Assembly (NCBI GenBank): GCA_964613215.1
Contig: CAZTHK010000005.1
Location: 1-64,000, forward strand
Direction of reading: 5' to 3'
Source: CAZTHK01 sp964613215
Lineage (GTDB): Bacteria > Krumholzibacteriota > Krumholzibacteriia > Krumholzibacteriales > CAZTHK01
DNA: 64,000 nt
Shown: piece by piece, positions 1 through 10,110 of the stretch
How positions within the stretch are numbered: the first letter of the stretch is position 1
Layout: every line of letters starts with the position of its first letter
The notes under the pieces: generated by a model
What the model was told of the DNA's origin: nothing
Databases searched by the model: none
What the model saw: the letters and a program-made list of their open reading frames with translations, nothing else
Translations under genes and position numbers: made by a program

Positions 1-56
1 TTGTAATAACCTGTCCAAATTGCCTATGTCAGATTATTTTGGACAGCAGTGATAAC

Positions 57-2156
57 TTATATTAAACCTCTCTTCTCAAGAAGAGGCTGGATGGAAGGTT
101 CATCTCCCCGGAACTTTTTGTACAGCTTCATGGGGTCCTCAGTACCACCCCGGGATAATATGTTCTCTCTGAAGCTTCTGCCCAGATCCCGGTTAAAAAG
201 ACCCTTATCCTTGAATGCCTCGAAGGCATCGGTGCTCAGTACCTCCGCCCAGATATAGCTGTAATATCCCGATGAATATCCCCCTGCGAAGATGTGTCTG
301 AAATAGGTGCTCCTGTACCTGGAAACAATTTCGGGGATCAGCCCGATTTCTTTCAGAGATTTTTTTTCAAAGCGGTTAACTTCTATTTCTCCGGTTTCAA
401 CGAGAGTATGCCAGTCCATATCCAGGAATGAGGCGGCCAGATATTCAGTCATGGCAAACCCCTGGTTGAATTTGCTGGCCTTATTAATCCTGGAGATGAG
501 ATGATCCGGAATAGGTTCGCCAGTCTGATAGTGGAGTGCGTAATTCTTGAGTACCTCCGGCTGGGCGGCCCATTCTTCCATAATCTGAGGGGGAAGCTCC
601 ACGAAATCCCTGGCTACTGATGTGCCGGATAACATCTCGTAGTTGCAGTCGGAGAGGAGGCCGTGAAGCCCGTGACCGAATTCATGGAAGAGGGTGAGTA
701 CCTCATCCCAGCTGAGCAGGGCCGGCTGGTCGGAGGTGGGTTTGGAAAAGTTTCCCACATTTGTTACTACCGGGGTTATCATGTCACCATTCCGGCGATA
801 CTGTTTTCTGTATGAACCCATCCAGGCGCCGCCCCTCTTGCTTTCCCTGGGATAGTAGTCGGTGTATAGAATCCCTATATGGGTGCCGTCAGCTTCCATC
901 ACCTGAAAAACCCTGACATCCGGGTGATAGGCGGGCAGGTCTTTCCTCTCCCGGAATTGTATTCCATAAAGCCTGTTGGCTACTTCAAAAGCACCCTTGC
1001 GGAGAACGTTTTCCAGGACAAAGTAGGGTTTCAGCATCTCTTCGTCCAGATTGTAACGTTTTTTTCTGACCTTCTCGGCGTAGTACCACCAATCCCAACT
1101 TCTTAGCTGGTGGTTCCCTCCCTCTTCCCCGATCATTTCCCGGAAGGCTTGAGCTTCTTCGCGGGCTTTACGGAGGGAGGGTTCCCAAAGGTCCTGGAGA
1201 AGATGATAAACCTCTCCGGGACTCTCCGCCATATTCTCTTCAAGAACATATTCTGCATGAGACCGGTAACCCAGCAGATGGGCGGCCTCTATCCTCAGGT
1301 TGACTATTTTCTTTATAATTTCCTTGTTATCCAGCTGGTCATCATGGTCGCCCCGGTTTATGTATGCCTTATATATCTTTTCCCTGAGATCTCTCTTCCC
1401 GGAGTATTTAAGGAAGGGAAGCATACTGGGTTTGTGAAGGGTGAACACCCATTTGCCTTCGTGACCGCGTTCAGCGGCGGTTTCGGCACCAGCCTTTACC
1501 ACTGGTTCAGGCAGGCCGGCCAGGTCTTCACGGCTGTCTATGACCAGCTCGAAACGATTATTTTCCTTGAGAATGTTTTCCCCGAAACGGAGGGTAAGCA
1601 GGGAGAGTTTCTTGTTAATTTCCCTCAATCTCTTTTTCTCTCCGGCATCCAGATTAGCACCGCCCCTTACAAATTCCCGGTAGTACTCTTCCAGAAGCCT
1701 GTTCTGTTCATTGGTAAGGTGGAGATCGTCCCTGCTCTGATAGATGGTATCTATCCGTTCAAATAATACCCCATTCATCAGGATATCGTCTCTGTGACCG
1801 GCCAGCATGGGGTTCACCTTTTTTGCTATATCCTGCATCTTGTCGTTAGTCAGAGCTGAATTCAACCCGAAGAATACTCTTCTGACCCGGTTCAGCATAA
1901 CACCGCTGGTGTCCAAAGCTACTAAGGTATTTTCGAAGGTCGGCTCCCGGGTGTTGGCAGCGATTGTTTCTATTTCCTGGTTATGCAGTTCAATCGCTTT
2001 CCGGAAGGCGGGAATATAGTGTTCTTCCTTTATCTCATTGAAGGGGGGAACACCATAAGGGGTTTCGAATTTGCTGAAGAATGGATTGTTCTGATCGGAA
2101 GTACAGGATACTGTAAGCAGAGCTATCAGAATTACTGCCAGCAGATGTCTTTTCAT
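57..2156 (-). CDS. M3-family zinc metallopeptidase (Dcp/oligopeptidase-like), lipoprotein
   Basis: This 699-residue protein is a peptidyl-dipeptidase/oligopeptidase of the M3 family, which degrades short peptides. The zinc site is visible as HEFGH at residues 491-495, with the third ligand Glu about residue 520 in the FVELPP segment, the usual M3 arrangement, and the length matches Dcp. The N-terminus is a lipoprotein signal ending in LTVSC (Cys18), so the enzyme is probably tethered in the envelope rather than cytosolic as E. coli Dcp mostly is. The start at 2156 is chosen because an AAGGAGAA ribosome site lies just upstream and the signal begins there; a longer reading frame extends upstream without support. 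It is divergent from the DUF2723 gene. Family assignment is firm; exact specificity is inferred. Confidence 0.93.
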   Translation of the reverse strand: MKRHLLAVILIALLTVSCTSDQNNPFFSKFETPYGVPPFNEIKEEHYIPAFRKAIELHNQEIETIAANTREPTFENTLVALDTSGVMLNRVRRVFFGLNSALTNDKMQDIAKKVNPMLAGHRDDILMNGVLFERIDTIYQSRDDLHLTNEQNRLLEEYYREFVRGGANLDAGEKKRLREINKKLSLLTLRFGENILKENNRFELVIDSREDLAGLPEPVVKAGAETAAERGHEGKWVFTLHKPSMLPFLKYSGKRDLREKIYKAYINRGDHDDQLDNKEIIKKIVNLRIEAAHLLGYRSHAEYVLEENMAESPGEVYHLLQDLWEPSLRKAREEAQAFREMIGEEGGNHQLRSWDWWYYAEKVRKKRYNLDEEMLKPYFVLENVLRKGAFEVANRLYGIQFRERKDLPAYHPDVRVFQVMEADGTHIGILYTDYYPRESKRGGAWMGSYRKQYRRNGDMITPVVTNVGNFSKPTSDQPALLSWDEVLTLFHEFGHGLHGLLSDCNYEMLSGTSVARDFVELPPQIMEEWAAQPEVLKNYALHYQTGEPIPDHLISRINKASKFNQGFAMTEYLAASFLDMDWHTLVETGEIEVNRFEKKSLKEIGLIPEIVSRYRSTYFRHIFAGGYSSGYYSYIWAEVLSTDAFEAFKDKGLFNRDLGRSFRENILSRGGTEDPMKLYKKFRGDEPSIQPLLEKRGLI

Positions 2157-2171
2157 AAGTATTCTCCTTCT

Positions 2172-2236
2172 CAACAGGTTGATTAACAGATAATTATAAA
2201 TATTAACAATTATTGAGCCGTATTGCAACAGGTTGA
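2172..2236. repeat. Pair of 11-bp direct repeats upstream of the M3 peptidase
   Basis: CAACAGGTTGA occurs at 2172-2182 and again at 2226-2236 in the same orientation, 54 bp apart. Between them lies an AT-rich stretch that contains TATAAT on the minus strand (2193-2198), a possible -10 element for the peptidase gene, though no good -35 is seen. The layout would suit an operator, but this is only a suggestion. Confidence 0.35.
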
Positions 2237-2440
2237 ATTGTTGGGATAGTGAGATAGATATGAGAGATACTGGAAATAATATCCAGAAAATCATTTTACC
2301 GGCCTGGTTTTAATAATTATTATTGAATCACCCTTTGCTATTGGGTATGGTTCTCCAGAGGTTGCTGGAAATGTAGAAATGGATTTATCCATATTATCGG
2401 CACCGGAATTATCAGGCTTCCGTTGAATGGAAAGAGTATT

Positions 2441-4999
2441 ATGACCAGGAAAAACCTGACCGCAATTATGACCTTGCTTGTTTTCGCGGTGAGCCTTGCG
2501 GTATACATCTCCACCATGGCTGCCACCGCCTCTTTCTGGGATGCCGGCGAATTCGTCGCCACATCTTATATACTGGGCATTCCTCATTCTCCGGGCACTC
2601 CCCTGTACGTGCTGGTGGGAAGGGTTTTCAGTATGTTGCCATTACCTCTGTCTATTGCCCAGAGGGTTAACCTTCTGTCGGCGGTGTGCGGTGCTCTGGG
2701 TGTGGTAGTTGCCTATCTGGTGATTCTGAGGGTACTCAAGTTCATGTTCGGAGAGGTGGAATCAGGGTTGAAATTGTTCATCCGTCATGCCGGATGTGTG
2801 GCAGGAGCCATGTTTCTCTGCTTCAGCAGCACCTACTGGACCAACGCCACCGAAGCCGAAGTTTATGCCCTCAGCAATCTTCTGATGGGTTTCTGTGCTT
2901 ATCTGGCTCTTTTCTGGCTTAGTAATCCAACCGGAAGGGTATGGAACTACGAGCGCCGGGAGATACTCGACAGTGAAGAGAAAAAGGTAAGCACCAGAAA
3001 GGTGCAGGAGTTGAGGGATAGAAAGATTACTCACTCCAGGACCATCATTTACCTGATAATCTATATACTTTCCCTGGGTATCGGATTTCACCTGGGAACT
3101 ATTCTGGTTTACGGGGGAGTATTTCTTCTCCTTCTGATGGTCAGGGAGAAGAGTTTCAGCAATGCAGAACTTCTGATTTTTACCTTTGGTATGGCTGTGC
3201 TGGTGGCCGATATGACTCTACACCGGAATTCTTCCATGACTCTGATCGGATTGGTAATCCTGGCTATCCTGGTAGTCTGGACCACCCTGTCCCGGGGCAA
3301 ATTCGCCCTGGTTACCACAGCCCTGTTCGTTCTGGGAATATCCGTTCATCTGTTCCTTCTGATCCGTTCAGGTCTGGATCCGGCCATCGATGAAGTTGAT
3401 CCGGAGACCTGGAGATCCCTCTATGCGCACCTCAGGAGGGAGCAGTACCCCGCCATGAAAATATTCGAAAGGAAAGCCTCTTTCATATTTCAATTGAAGC
3501 ATTTCTGGAATTATTTCATGGAACAGTTCAGGATGATCGGTAATTACATGCTGGGTCCCTTCAATCTGGGTAAGGTAACCACGGCAGTGATACCACTGGC
3601 CCTGGGAGTGTACGGCATCATTGAGAACTACAACCGCGAGAAAAAGACCTGGACCATGAACTTTACGGTTCTGCTTCTTAATTCCCTGGGGCTTATTTTA
3701 TTTCTTAATTTCAGTGACAGTGAGGTGAGGGAGCGGGATTACTTTTACTCCGGAGCATTTTATTTCTTTGCCATATTTATAGGAGTCGGAGCTGCTTCAT
3801 TCTTAAGATACATCCTGAGAAGCTCCAGGGACTGGATGGGGAATTTCAAAACCCCTGTTCTTGCCGCAGGGGTACTGCTGATCATACTCTCCGTGCTGCC
3901 TGGCCGGTATCACTGGTATACCCACGACCGTTCCCAGAATTACATCCCGGCTGATTATGCACACAATATCCTGGCCGGACTGGAACCGGATGCCATAATA
4001 TTCACCAACGGGGACAATGATACTTTTCCCCTCTGGTATATCCAGCAGGTGGAAGAATTCCGCACTGATGTAAGAGTGGTAAACCGTATGCTCCTTAACA
4101 CCGGCTGGTATCTCAAACAGCTCAGGGACAAAGAGCCCAGGGTGCCCCTGAAATACACCGACCAGGAGATCGATCAGTTGCATCCCTACAGGTCGGAGGG
4201 GAAAATATGGTGGATTTCGGATATAGCCATAAAAGATATAATCAATCACACCCAATGGAAGCGTCCGGTATATTTCGCTGTATCAGTACCTACAGAGGTA
4301 TGGGACAGGTATTCAGATTATCTGGAGATGCAGGGAATGGTGAGGAAGGTGGTTCCCCGGAAGGGCAAGAATATGGTGAATGAATGTATGATAAGAAGAA
4401 ATTATCAAAAGCTATTCAGGTTCCGGGGATTGTTCACCGGAGAGGGAGAAGAAAGGCATCGGTTCTATGTGGGGGAAAATGCAAGAAGGATGTTCGGAAA
4501 TTTTGCCCTGGGAGCATTCAGGCTGGCGGTCATTAATGCCAGGAGAGAGAATTACCAGGAAGCTATAAGGTGGACCAGGCGGACCATGAAATACCAGCCG
4601 GATTTCAGTTGGGGGCGTAAGTATCTGGGTTATTACTACTTCAAGAATAACCAGAAGGCCAAAGCGATAAAATACTACCGGAGTGAGCTGGAAAAAAGCC
4701 CTCAGTTCGGAGATCTCTGGATGGGACTTGCCTCTATTTATGAAGCCAGCGGGGAGCTGGATAAAGCCCTGCAGGTGCTGAAGGAGGCAGTCAGGGTACA
4801 GGTTGACCACAGGGATTTGTACGGATATGGATTCAGTATTGCAGCAAAAACGAAACGGAGGGATGAAGCGGTTAATTTCGTAAGAGAGTGGCTGGAGATG
4901 CACCCCGACGATGAGGAATATCAGCATCTGTATAATAATGTGGATATGTATATGGAAGAGAGATTCGGAGAAGAGGATTCCGGAAAGGTGCTGGATTAG
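2441..4999 (+). CDS. DUF2723 multi-span membrane protein with C-terminal TPR region
   Basis: The protein is 852 residues long. The N-terminal part carries the DUF2723 hallmark: a first membrane span followed by FWDAGEF and an IPHSPGTPLY segment, with many further hydrophobic spans to about residue 500. DUF2723 belongs to the GT-C-like glycosyltransferase superfamily, and human TMEM260 in this family is a protein O-mannosyltransferase, so glycosyl transfer at the membrane is a plausible role. After the last span there is a soluble part with NGDNDTFP (about residue 523) and TPR-like helices from about residue 690. The ATG at 2441 is chosen over an upstream TTG at 2423 because GGAAAGAG sits 5 bases before it. 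FCB bacteria commonly carry this family. The donor and acceptor are unknown. Confidence 0.88.
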   Translation: MTRKNLTAIMTLLVFAVSLAVYISTMAATASFWDAGEFVATSYILGIPHSPGTPLYVLVGRVFSMLPLPLSIAQRVNLLSAVCGALGVVVAYLVILRVLKFMFGEVESGLKLFIRHAGCVAGAMFLCFSSTYWTNATEAEVYALSNLLMGFCAYLALFWLSNPTGRVWNYERREILDSEEKKVSTRKVQELRDRKITHSRTIIYLIIYILSLGIGFHLGTILVYGGVFLLLLMVREKSFSNAELLIFTFGMAVLVADMTLHRNSSMTLIGLVILAILVVWTTLSRGKFALVTTALFVLGISVHLFLLIRSGLDPAIDEVDPETWRSLYAHLRREQYPAMKIFERKASFIFQLKHFWNYFMEQFRMIGNYMLGPFNLGKVTTAVIPLALGVYGIIENYNREKKTWTMNFTVLLLNSLGLILFLNFSDSEVRERDYFYSGAFYFFAIFIGVGAASFLRYILRSSRDWMGNFKTPVLAAGVLLIILSVLPGRYHWYTHDRSQNYIPADYAHNILAGLEPDAIIFTNGDNDTFPLWYIQQVEEFRTDVRVVNRMLLNTGWYLKQLRDKEPRVPLKYTDQEIDQLHPYRSEGKIWWISDIAIKDIINHTQWKRPVYFAVSVPTEVWDRYSDYLEMQGMVRKVVPRKGKNMVNECMIRRNYQKLFRFRGLFTGEGEERHRFYVGENARRMFGNFALGAFRLAVINARRENYQEAIRWTRRTMKYQPDFSWGRKYLGYYYFKNNQKAKAIKYYRSELEKSPQFGDLWMGLASIYEASGELDKALQVLKEAVRVQVDHRDLYGYGFSIAAKTKRRDEAVNFVREWLEMHPDDEEYQHLYNNVDMYMEERFGEEDSGKVLD

Positions 5000-5088
5000 G
5001 AAGGTGGGGTTGGTCAAATGTTCATATTATCCCATTCACTTTTATAGGATTCTGAAATGCAAAGAAATTGTAAGGGGGAACTGTAGCT

Positions 5089-5508
5089 ATGAAAAGTTTT
5101 CGTAAAGAACTCTGGTTTGATATTCCCACCCGCAGGGCTTTCGTAAATATAACCGGCAAAGTGGAGGAGTTTCTGGCTGAAACCGGTATCAGGGAGGGAC
5201 TGGTTCTGGTCAATTCAATGCACATAACTTCCTCTGTATTTATAAATGATGACGAAAGCGGCCTTCATCAGGATTATGAAGACTGGCTGGAGGGGCTTGC
5301 TCCTCATGAACCGGTCAGCAGTTACCGTCACAACCGGACCGGCGAGGATAATGGAGATGCCCACCTGAAGAGACAGGTTATGGGAAGAGAAGTAGTGGTA
5401 GCTGTAACCGATGGTAAGCTTGACTTCGGACCCTGGGAGCAGATCTTCTATGGTGAGTTCGATGGGAGGCGGAAAAAGAGAGCCCTGATAAAGATAATAG
5501 GGGAATAA
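5089..5508 (+). CDS. yjbQ: YjbQ / UPF0047 family protein
   Basis: This compact 139-residue protein matches UPF0047 (YjbQ) end to end. The SMHITSSVFIND segment, the central AHLKRQVMG region and the C-terminal FGPWEQIFYGEFDGRRKKR signature are all present. E. coli YjbQ has a reported secondary thiamine-phosphate synthase activity, but the physiological role of the family is not settled. The protein is cytosolic with no signal peptide. It follows the DUF2723 gene by 89 bases on the same strand and is convergent with the propeller gene downstream. The start ATG is preceded by a weak AGGGGG 10 bases upstream. Confidence 0.9.
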   Translation: MKSFRKELWFDIPTRRAFVNITGKVEEFLAETGIREGLVLVNSMHITSSVFINDDESGLHQDYEDWLEGLAPHEPVSSYRHNRTGEDNGDAHLKRQVMGREVVVAVTDGKLDFGPWEQIFYGEFDGRRKKRALIKIIGE

Positions 5509-5524
5509 AGACGAAGATCAGGAT

Positions 5525-7876
5525 TTATTTTCCATCTGCAATAAACACCCTTCCGGACAGGAAATCGGTTATCCAAAGGCGGCCATCACCGGATATTGCC
5601 GATTGAGTGAGGGTAAATACGGCGTCGCCGAATTGCCCCCGCATGAAAAAGGAGACATTTTCACTCCGCAGCGAGGTATCCCCATAGGGGTATCTATCCC
5701 GGTAAAGCAGATCAAAGGAATCATCAGGAGGGTAAAATGAGTATATGGAAAAGCTATCCCGGCTGTGAGAAGTTACTATCAATCTTTTTCTCCAGGGGAA
5801 TATATTGTCACCCCTGCCTGGACCGGGCAGTTTATGTACCCGGTTGCCCGGACTTATCTCCTGTATGGTATTATCCAGGTTATTCAGCGCATATATTCTC
5901 TCCCCTGTTTTCGCCAGCCTGAAGGGACCCCTCCCGGTGGGAATATTACGTGATTCAAAGCTGTTTCCGTCGATTACAGTGACTGAGCCTGAATCAAAAT
6001 TGGAAACATAAATATTTCTGCTGTCAAATACCAGGTCGGTGGCTGTTTGTCCTGCTTCCACCTTCGCTATTACCTTACTGCTATCGGTATGGATGACCTG
6101 CAGTACACTGGGATCACCGGGAGATTCTCCTGTTCTGACCAGGTAGAGCCGGGAGCGGGAGGGATGGTAGCGGAGAATTCTCTGGGTTGTTTCCCTGGTT
6201 ACCTGATCGCCAAGGTAAATGTTTCTCTGGGGATCAAAAAGCCTTACCCCATCCGGGAGAACCCCCAGGAACTGTTTTTCTCTACCCCAGTTGTTCTGAG
6301 TGAAGTAGAGAGAATCATTCTTAACAAGTGCCAGCTGAAGGGATTGACGGGGAATGCGCCGGTCGTAGAAGGAGAGATCATCAGCGTGAATGGTAAGGAT
6401 ACCATTTCTGGCGTCCCAGATGTATACAGTGGGCCAGTAAGACTGGTGGGGCCCGTAGGAGAGATAAATGTCATCTTCTGGAGAAGGGATGGCATCGATG
6501 GGATAGTCATGGGGAAGGCGGTGGAAAGTGCAATTGCCCTCTCTATCGATTTCAGCGAACTGGTCCTCAGAGTTGAAGATCAGCATACTCTCCCTCTCCT
6601 CGAAGTATATTATATCTATGGGAGACCAGCCGGTGTATATTTTCTCCGTCTCTCCGGTCCGGGGATTCAGTGCTGTTATGGCGGATCCAAAAGTACCGTT
6701 TACTGCGGTGGCTCCCCGGGGAAAATAAAGCAGTTCCCTGTTCTGGTCAAATTCCATGGTGAACATATGGGGGATAATTCCCGGGCCGGTTATTCGTCTC
6801 CTGAAAGACCTCTCATTCAAGTCTATTATATCTATTTCTCCGTGTGCCCAGCTGGCCAGATATAGGATGTCCCTCTCCGGGTCCAGGGCACTGGCGTCAT
6901 TTCCATAGGCGGGTACCTCTATTTCATTGACTTTGCCGCCGTTCTGAAAATCCACCAGATGCAATGAGGGATGATTGTCGTAGGGGACATAGACCTCGTT
7001 CCTGCGGGGATGATAATTTATTCCCGCACATTCGGTATATCCCGGCAATCGAACCACTGTATCCTCCTCTCCCGCCGTATCTATCCTTCCCGCCTGAATT
7101 GCCTTTCGCTCATCCGTTTCGGTTACTATGAACAGGGAATGTTCCCGGAAGTTGTAGCCGGCGAGGTGCCAGCGTCCTCCCGGGGTAAGGGGAAGAGGGC
7201 GGCTGGATATGAGCCTGCAGTCCCGGGGATGGAACAGGTACATCATGGATTCAAAGCCATCCACTGCTATAACCCGGTTAAGTCCGGGATCGAATATTAC
7301 CTTTCGGATGGGAGGAGGAGGGGTGGCATTCCTGTTGGTCAGGCTTTCACTCCGTCTGAGCCAGGGGATAAGTTCAAATTTATCCTCGCCATGATTGTAG
7401 AAACCGATAGAACCGCATTCCCGGCCGGCCAGAAACGCATTTCCGGTTTCCGGGTCGGCGGCTACCGATTCGAACTGGAACGGGGTGTTCATGGTTTTAC
7501 CCTCGGACCTCAGGCAATTAACCATATGAAGCTGGTTTTTGCCTATCAGGTATACCCGGGCATTTTCCCTCTGGTAGAACATTGATTCACTCTTGAGATG
7601 CTGCAGTCCTCTTCCACCTATGGGTATGTTTGTTACTTTATGTTTCGCGCAGTCTATCACGGTTAAGGAGGAGGAGAGTGTATTGGCGGCTATCAATAGC
7701 GACCTGCTGTTGTCCATACTGAGGAGGAATGGGCCGGCTGCATTGATATCCAGATTGAGTCTCTGCAATAAATCGATAACTTCAACCTCTGCATCTCCTC
7801 CTGCTAATACAGGGGAAATGAGCAACCAGCAGAAAAGCAATGCGGTAAACCCGGAAATATATATTCTTATCTTCAT
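5525..7876 (-). CDS. Exported YncE-like beta-propeller protein
   Basis: The 783-residue product starts with a signal peptide (MKIRIYISGF, hydrophobic core to about residue 22, cleavage near VLAGG). The rest is made of repeated blades with motifs such as VIDCAKHKVTNIPIG, VTVIDGNSF..NIPTGRGP and YLASWAHGEIDIIDLN, the style of YncE/surface-layer seven-bladed propellers. The length suggests two propellers. No catalytic motif was found, so it is likely a binding or scaffold protein outside the inner membrane. The start at 7876 is preferred because AAGGAGT precedes it; the frame is open upstream. It is divergent from the YbhN-type gene. Ligand and partner are unknown. Confidence 0.8.
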   Translation of the reverse strand: MKIRIYISGFTALLFCWLLISPVLAGGDAEVEVIDLLQRLNLDINAAGPFLLSMDNSRSLLIAANTLSSSLTVIDCAKHKVTNIPIGGRGLQHLKSESMFYQRENARVYLIGKNQLHMVNCLRSEGKTMNTPFQFESVAADPETGNAFLAGRECGSIGFYNHGEDKFELIPWLRRSESLTNRNATPPPPIRKVIFDPGLNRVIAVDGFESMMYLFHPRDCRLISSRPLPLTPGGRWHLAGYNFREHSLFIVTETDERKAIQAGRIDTAGEEDTVVRLPGYTECAGINYHPRRNEVYVPYDNHPSLHLVDFQNGGKVNEIEVPAYGNDASALDPERDILYLASWAHGEIDIIDLNERSFRRRITGPGIIPHMFTMEFDQNRELLYFPRGATAVNGTFGSAITALNPRTGETEKIYTGWSPIDIIYFEERESMLIFNSEDQFAEIDREGNCTFHRLPHDYPIDAIPSPEDDIYLSYGPHQSYWPTVYIWDARNGILTIHADDLSFYDRRIPRQSLQLALVKNDSLYFTQNNWGREKQFLGVLPDGVRLFDPQRNIYLGDQVTRETTQRILRYHPSRSRLYLVRTGESPGDPSVLQVIHTDSSKVIAKVEAGQTATDLVFDSRNIYVSNFDSGSVTVIDGNSFESRNIPTGRGPFRLAKTGERIYALNNLDNTIQEISPGNRVHKLPGPGRGDNIFPWRKRLIVTSHSRDSFSIYSFYPPDDSFDLLYRDRYPYGDTSLRSENVSFFMRGQFGDAVFTLTQSAISGDGRLWITDFLSGRVFIADGK

Positions 7877-8152
7877 CAGAAGACTCCTTTTCAATTCCTC
7901 TCCATGAGGGGGGTTGAAATAATAGCACAACCTTGGTAACACCCCTGTAAATCATTGGATTTCGACACCAGATTATAGTATCTGCGGGATATTTTGTAAA
8001 AGATAATCCGGTTGATACAGGCACCTGATTGGGACTGAAGAGGGGATATCGATTCGACCTATTTGAACATTGCGGATCAAATAAAATTGGGGAAACTCTA
8101 AATGTTCTTATTGGTTGAAATATACTGAAATAATTGATTTACTCGGGAGGTC

Positions 8153-9097
8153 ATGAATCAAGAAAATAAAGTATCCTTAAAGCGCAAGCTGTACCGGTGG
8201 GGACTGCTGATAGCCACCAGCACTGCGGTGATATGGTTCATCGTATCCAATGTGGGACGTATCTCCAGACACCATTTCTCCTTTCAGCTATTTCCCCTGA
8301 TAATTGCATTTGGCATTATTATAATCGGCTACCTGGTCAGATTCTATATCTGGAGAAGGATCGCCCGTCTTTTCAAATTGAAGTCCCACTTCTGGGTTGC
8401 CGGAAGAGCCTACTTTATCTCCTATCTGGGACGGTATGTCCCCGGAAAGATAGGCCTGGCTCTGGTGCGGATAGAGGCATACAACAATTATTCCGCGGAC
8501 CGGGTGCTGATGGCAACCGGTCTGGAGATGATAGTATCAATTTCCGCTGCCTTTGTCCTGGCAATTGCGGGGATGATTTTTTCCCCGGAGTATTTCCCCC
8601 TCTATCTCAGACTTATTTCACCGGTATGCCTGGGTTTACTGATTGTACTGATGAGACCGCCGGTGTTGAAGAAGGTGACCAGGGCATTCTCCGGAATTAC
8701 AGGTTTGGATGTAATAAATCCTGCTACCAACTACAGTGAAAATTTATCATTCACCGGTTTATTCTGTTTTCAAGGATTGCTGCATGGCCTGGGATTATTT
8801 TTGATATTGAATTCCCTCTCCTCCGTTTCTGCATCCCACTATCTGGCCATTACCGGAGTATACTATTCTGCAATGTTTATAGGATTCATAGCCGCCTTTG
8901 CTCCTGCCGGCCTGGGAGTGCGGGAAGGGATTCTGTTCCTGGTGCTGCCCCTTATAGTGAGCGGGGAGGTGGCAATTGTGGCCTCCATCATCATGAGGCT
9001 GGCCACCATACTGGCCGAATTGCTAATGGCTGGATTCTTTACCGCAGGAGTAGTATTCAGCAGCAGGCGGGGGGATGAAGATTACAGTGGGGAATGA
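8153..9097 (+). CDS. YbhN / lysylphosphatidylglycerol-synthase transmembrane-domain family protein
   Basis: This integral membrane protein has 314 residues and about eight hydrophobic spans. The SYLGRYVPGKIG segment (about residues 85-96) and the FAPAGLGVREG segment (about 247-257) are the diagnostic motifs of the UPF0104/LPG_synthase_TM family. Members are flippase-like proteins often linked to glycolipid or polyprenyl-sugar handling, and only some are fused to an aminoacyl-transfer domain; this one is not. The start follows CGGGAGG 4 bases upstream. It ends 59 bases before the end of the convergent rhomboid gene. Confidence 0.85.
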   Translation: MNQENKVSLKRKLYRWGLLIATSTAVIWFIVSNVGRISRHHFSFQLFPLIIAFGIIIIGYLVRFYIWRRIARLFKLKSHFWVAGRAYFISYLGRYVPGKIGLALVRIEAYNNYSADRVLMATGLEMIVSISAAFVLAIAGMIFSPEYFPLYLRLISPVCLGLLIVLMRPPVLKKVTRAFSGITGLDVINPATNYSENLSFTGLFCFQGLLHGLGLFLILNSLSSVSASHYLAITGVYYSAMFIGFIAAFAPAGLGVREGILFLVLPLIVSGEVAIVASIIMRLATILAELLMAGFFTAGVVFSSRRGDEDYSGE

Positions 9098-9139
9098 GTC
9101 AGGATTTTATCTGATGTGAAACATATCAATGACCTCAAC

Positions 9140-9162
9140 CAGATGACGGAGGATCTCATCTG
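9140..9162. repeat. Inverted repeat between convergent genes
   Basis: CAGATGA at 9140-9146 is the exact complement of TCATCTG at 9156-9162, with a 9-base loop. It overlaps the last codons of the rhomboid gene. There is no T-tract on either side, so a role in transcription ending is possible but not shown. Confidence 0.4.
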
Positions 9163-9812
9163 CCGAAACCGGTTACGCTGACCCCTATAAAAAGGAGAGC
9201 GGGCAGGAGAATTGCTGCTGTGACCATGGGGTGAGCGCTGACAGCATCCGGTTTGAGAAGCATAAGCATGAGTACTCCGGTTACCGCTCCACCCAGATGA
9301 GCTTCATGACCGATATTTCCAAGCTGAGATCTGATTCCGAATATGGAGATAAGAACAAATCCGATTCCGAACAGCCAGGAGGGAATGGGTATGGGTAGAA
9401 AGATAAAGCTTATGGTACCATGGGGATAGATAACAATGCTGGCAAAGATGATCCCTGACACAGCACCGGATGCACCCAGGGCCCGGTAATGAAGGTGATC
9501 CCTGTGAACAAAAAGTGCCAGCAAGTTGCCGGCTATCAAACTTCCGATATATATCAGGATATAGAGGGAAAAACCCAGGCTGGCCTCTACGGCATAGCTG
9601 AATGAATAGAGGGCGAACATATTGAAGAAGAGATGTCCCACATTGGCATGCAGGAAACCGGAGCTGAGTATCCTGATATATTCTCGCTGGGATAGGATCT
9701 TCCAGACATGGAAAATGTATTTTTCCATCAATGCCCGGTTGTTAAAGGCGGCCAGTGATAACAATACATTTGCTCCGATAATGACAATTACAGGGAGACT
9801 GGATATTTCCAT
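9156..9812 (-). CDS. Rhomboid-family intramembrane serine protease
   Basis: The protein of 218 residues has about six membrane spans. The catalytic serine motif GASG is at 113-116 (Ser115) and the histidine lies in GHEAHLGG (probably His172), giving the Ser-His dyad. HxxxN features appear in the GHLFFNMFALY helix (about 59-69), as in bacterial rhomboids. It should cleave transmembrane segments of other membrane proteins. A GGAGAA ribosome site precedes the ATG. Substrates cannot be predicted, and no partner gene is next to it. Confidence 0.93.
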   Translation of the reverse strand: MEISSLPVIVIIGANVLLSLAAFNNRALMEKYIFHVWKILSQREYIRILSSGFLHANVGHLFFNMFALYSFSYAVEASLGFSLYILIYIGSLIAGNLLALFVHRDHLHYRALGASGAVSGIIFASIVIYPHGTISFIFLPIPIPSWLFGIGFVLISIFGIRSQLGNIGHEAHLGGAVTGVLMLMLLKPDAVSAHPMVTAAILLPALLFIGVSVTGFGR

Positions 9813-10110
9813 ACTGATTTCTCCATTCTCATGCTTTGGCGAATATTGTGTATTTTTATTATATCACTCCCATTTAGTCAAGTCCAGGCTGCCGGCATTC
9901 CAGGAATTTCAGTGGCCTCACCGGCATTGTTCCGCTGATACGGCCATGAATGGCACTGAAAATCCAGAAGGTGATATGCCGTACCGTTTGGAGCAGGGCA
10001 TAAATGGGGAACTGCTGCAGGCTGCACCTTTTGGCTTGATAGAGTGAAATCCCCGGGTTATTGTTCCCTCAGGGTATAAGCGTTTAGATTGTCCGGCTGG
10101 AGGGGCGAAT
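9813..10110. other. Intergenic stretch between divergent rhomboid and DnaE-like genes
   Basis: About 300 bases with no supported gene. It should contain both divergent promoters, but no convincing -35/-10 pair was found on either strand. The last bases carry the GGAGGGGC ribosome site of the DnaE-like gene. Confidence 0.4.
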
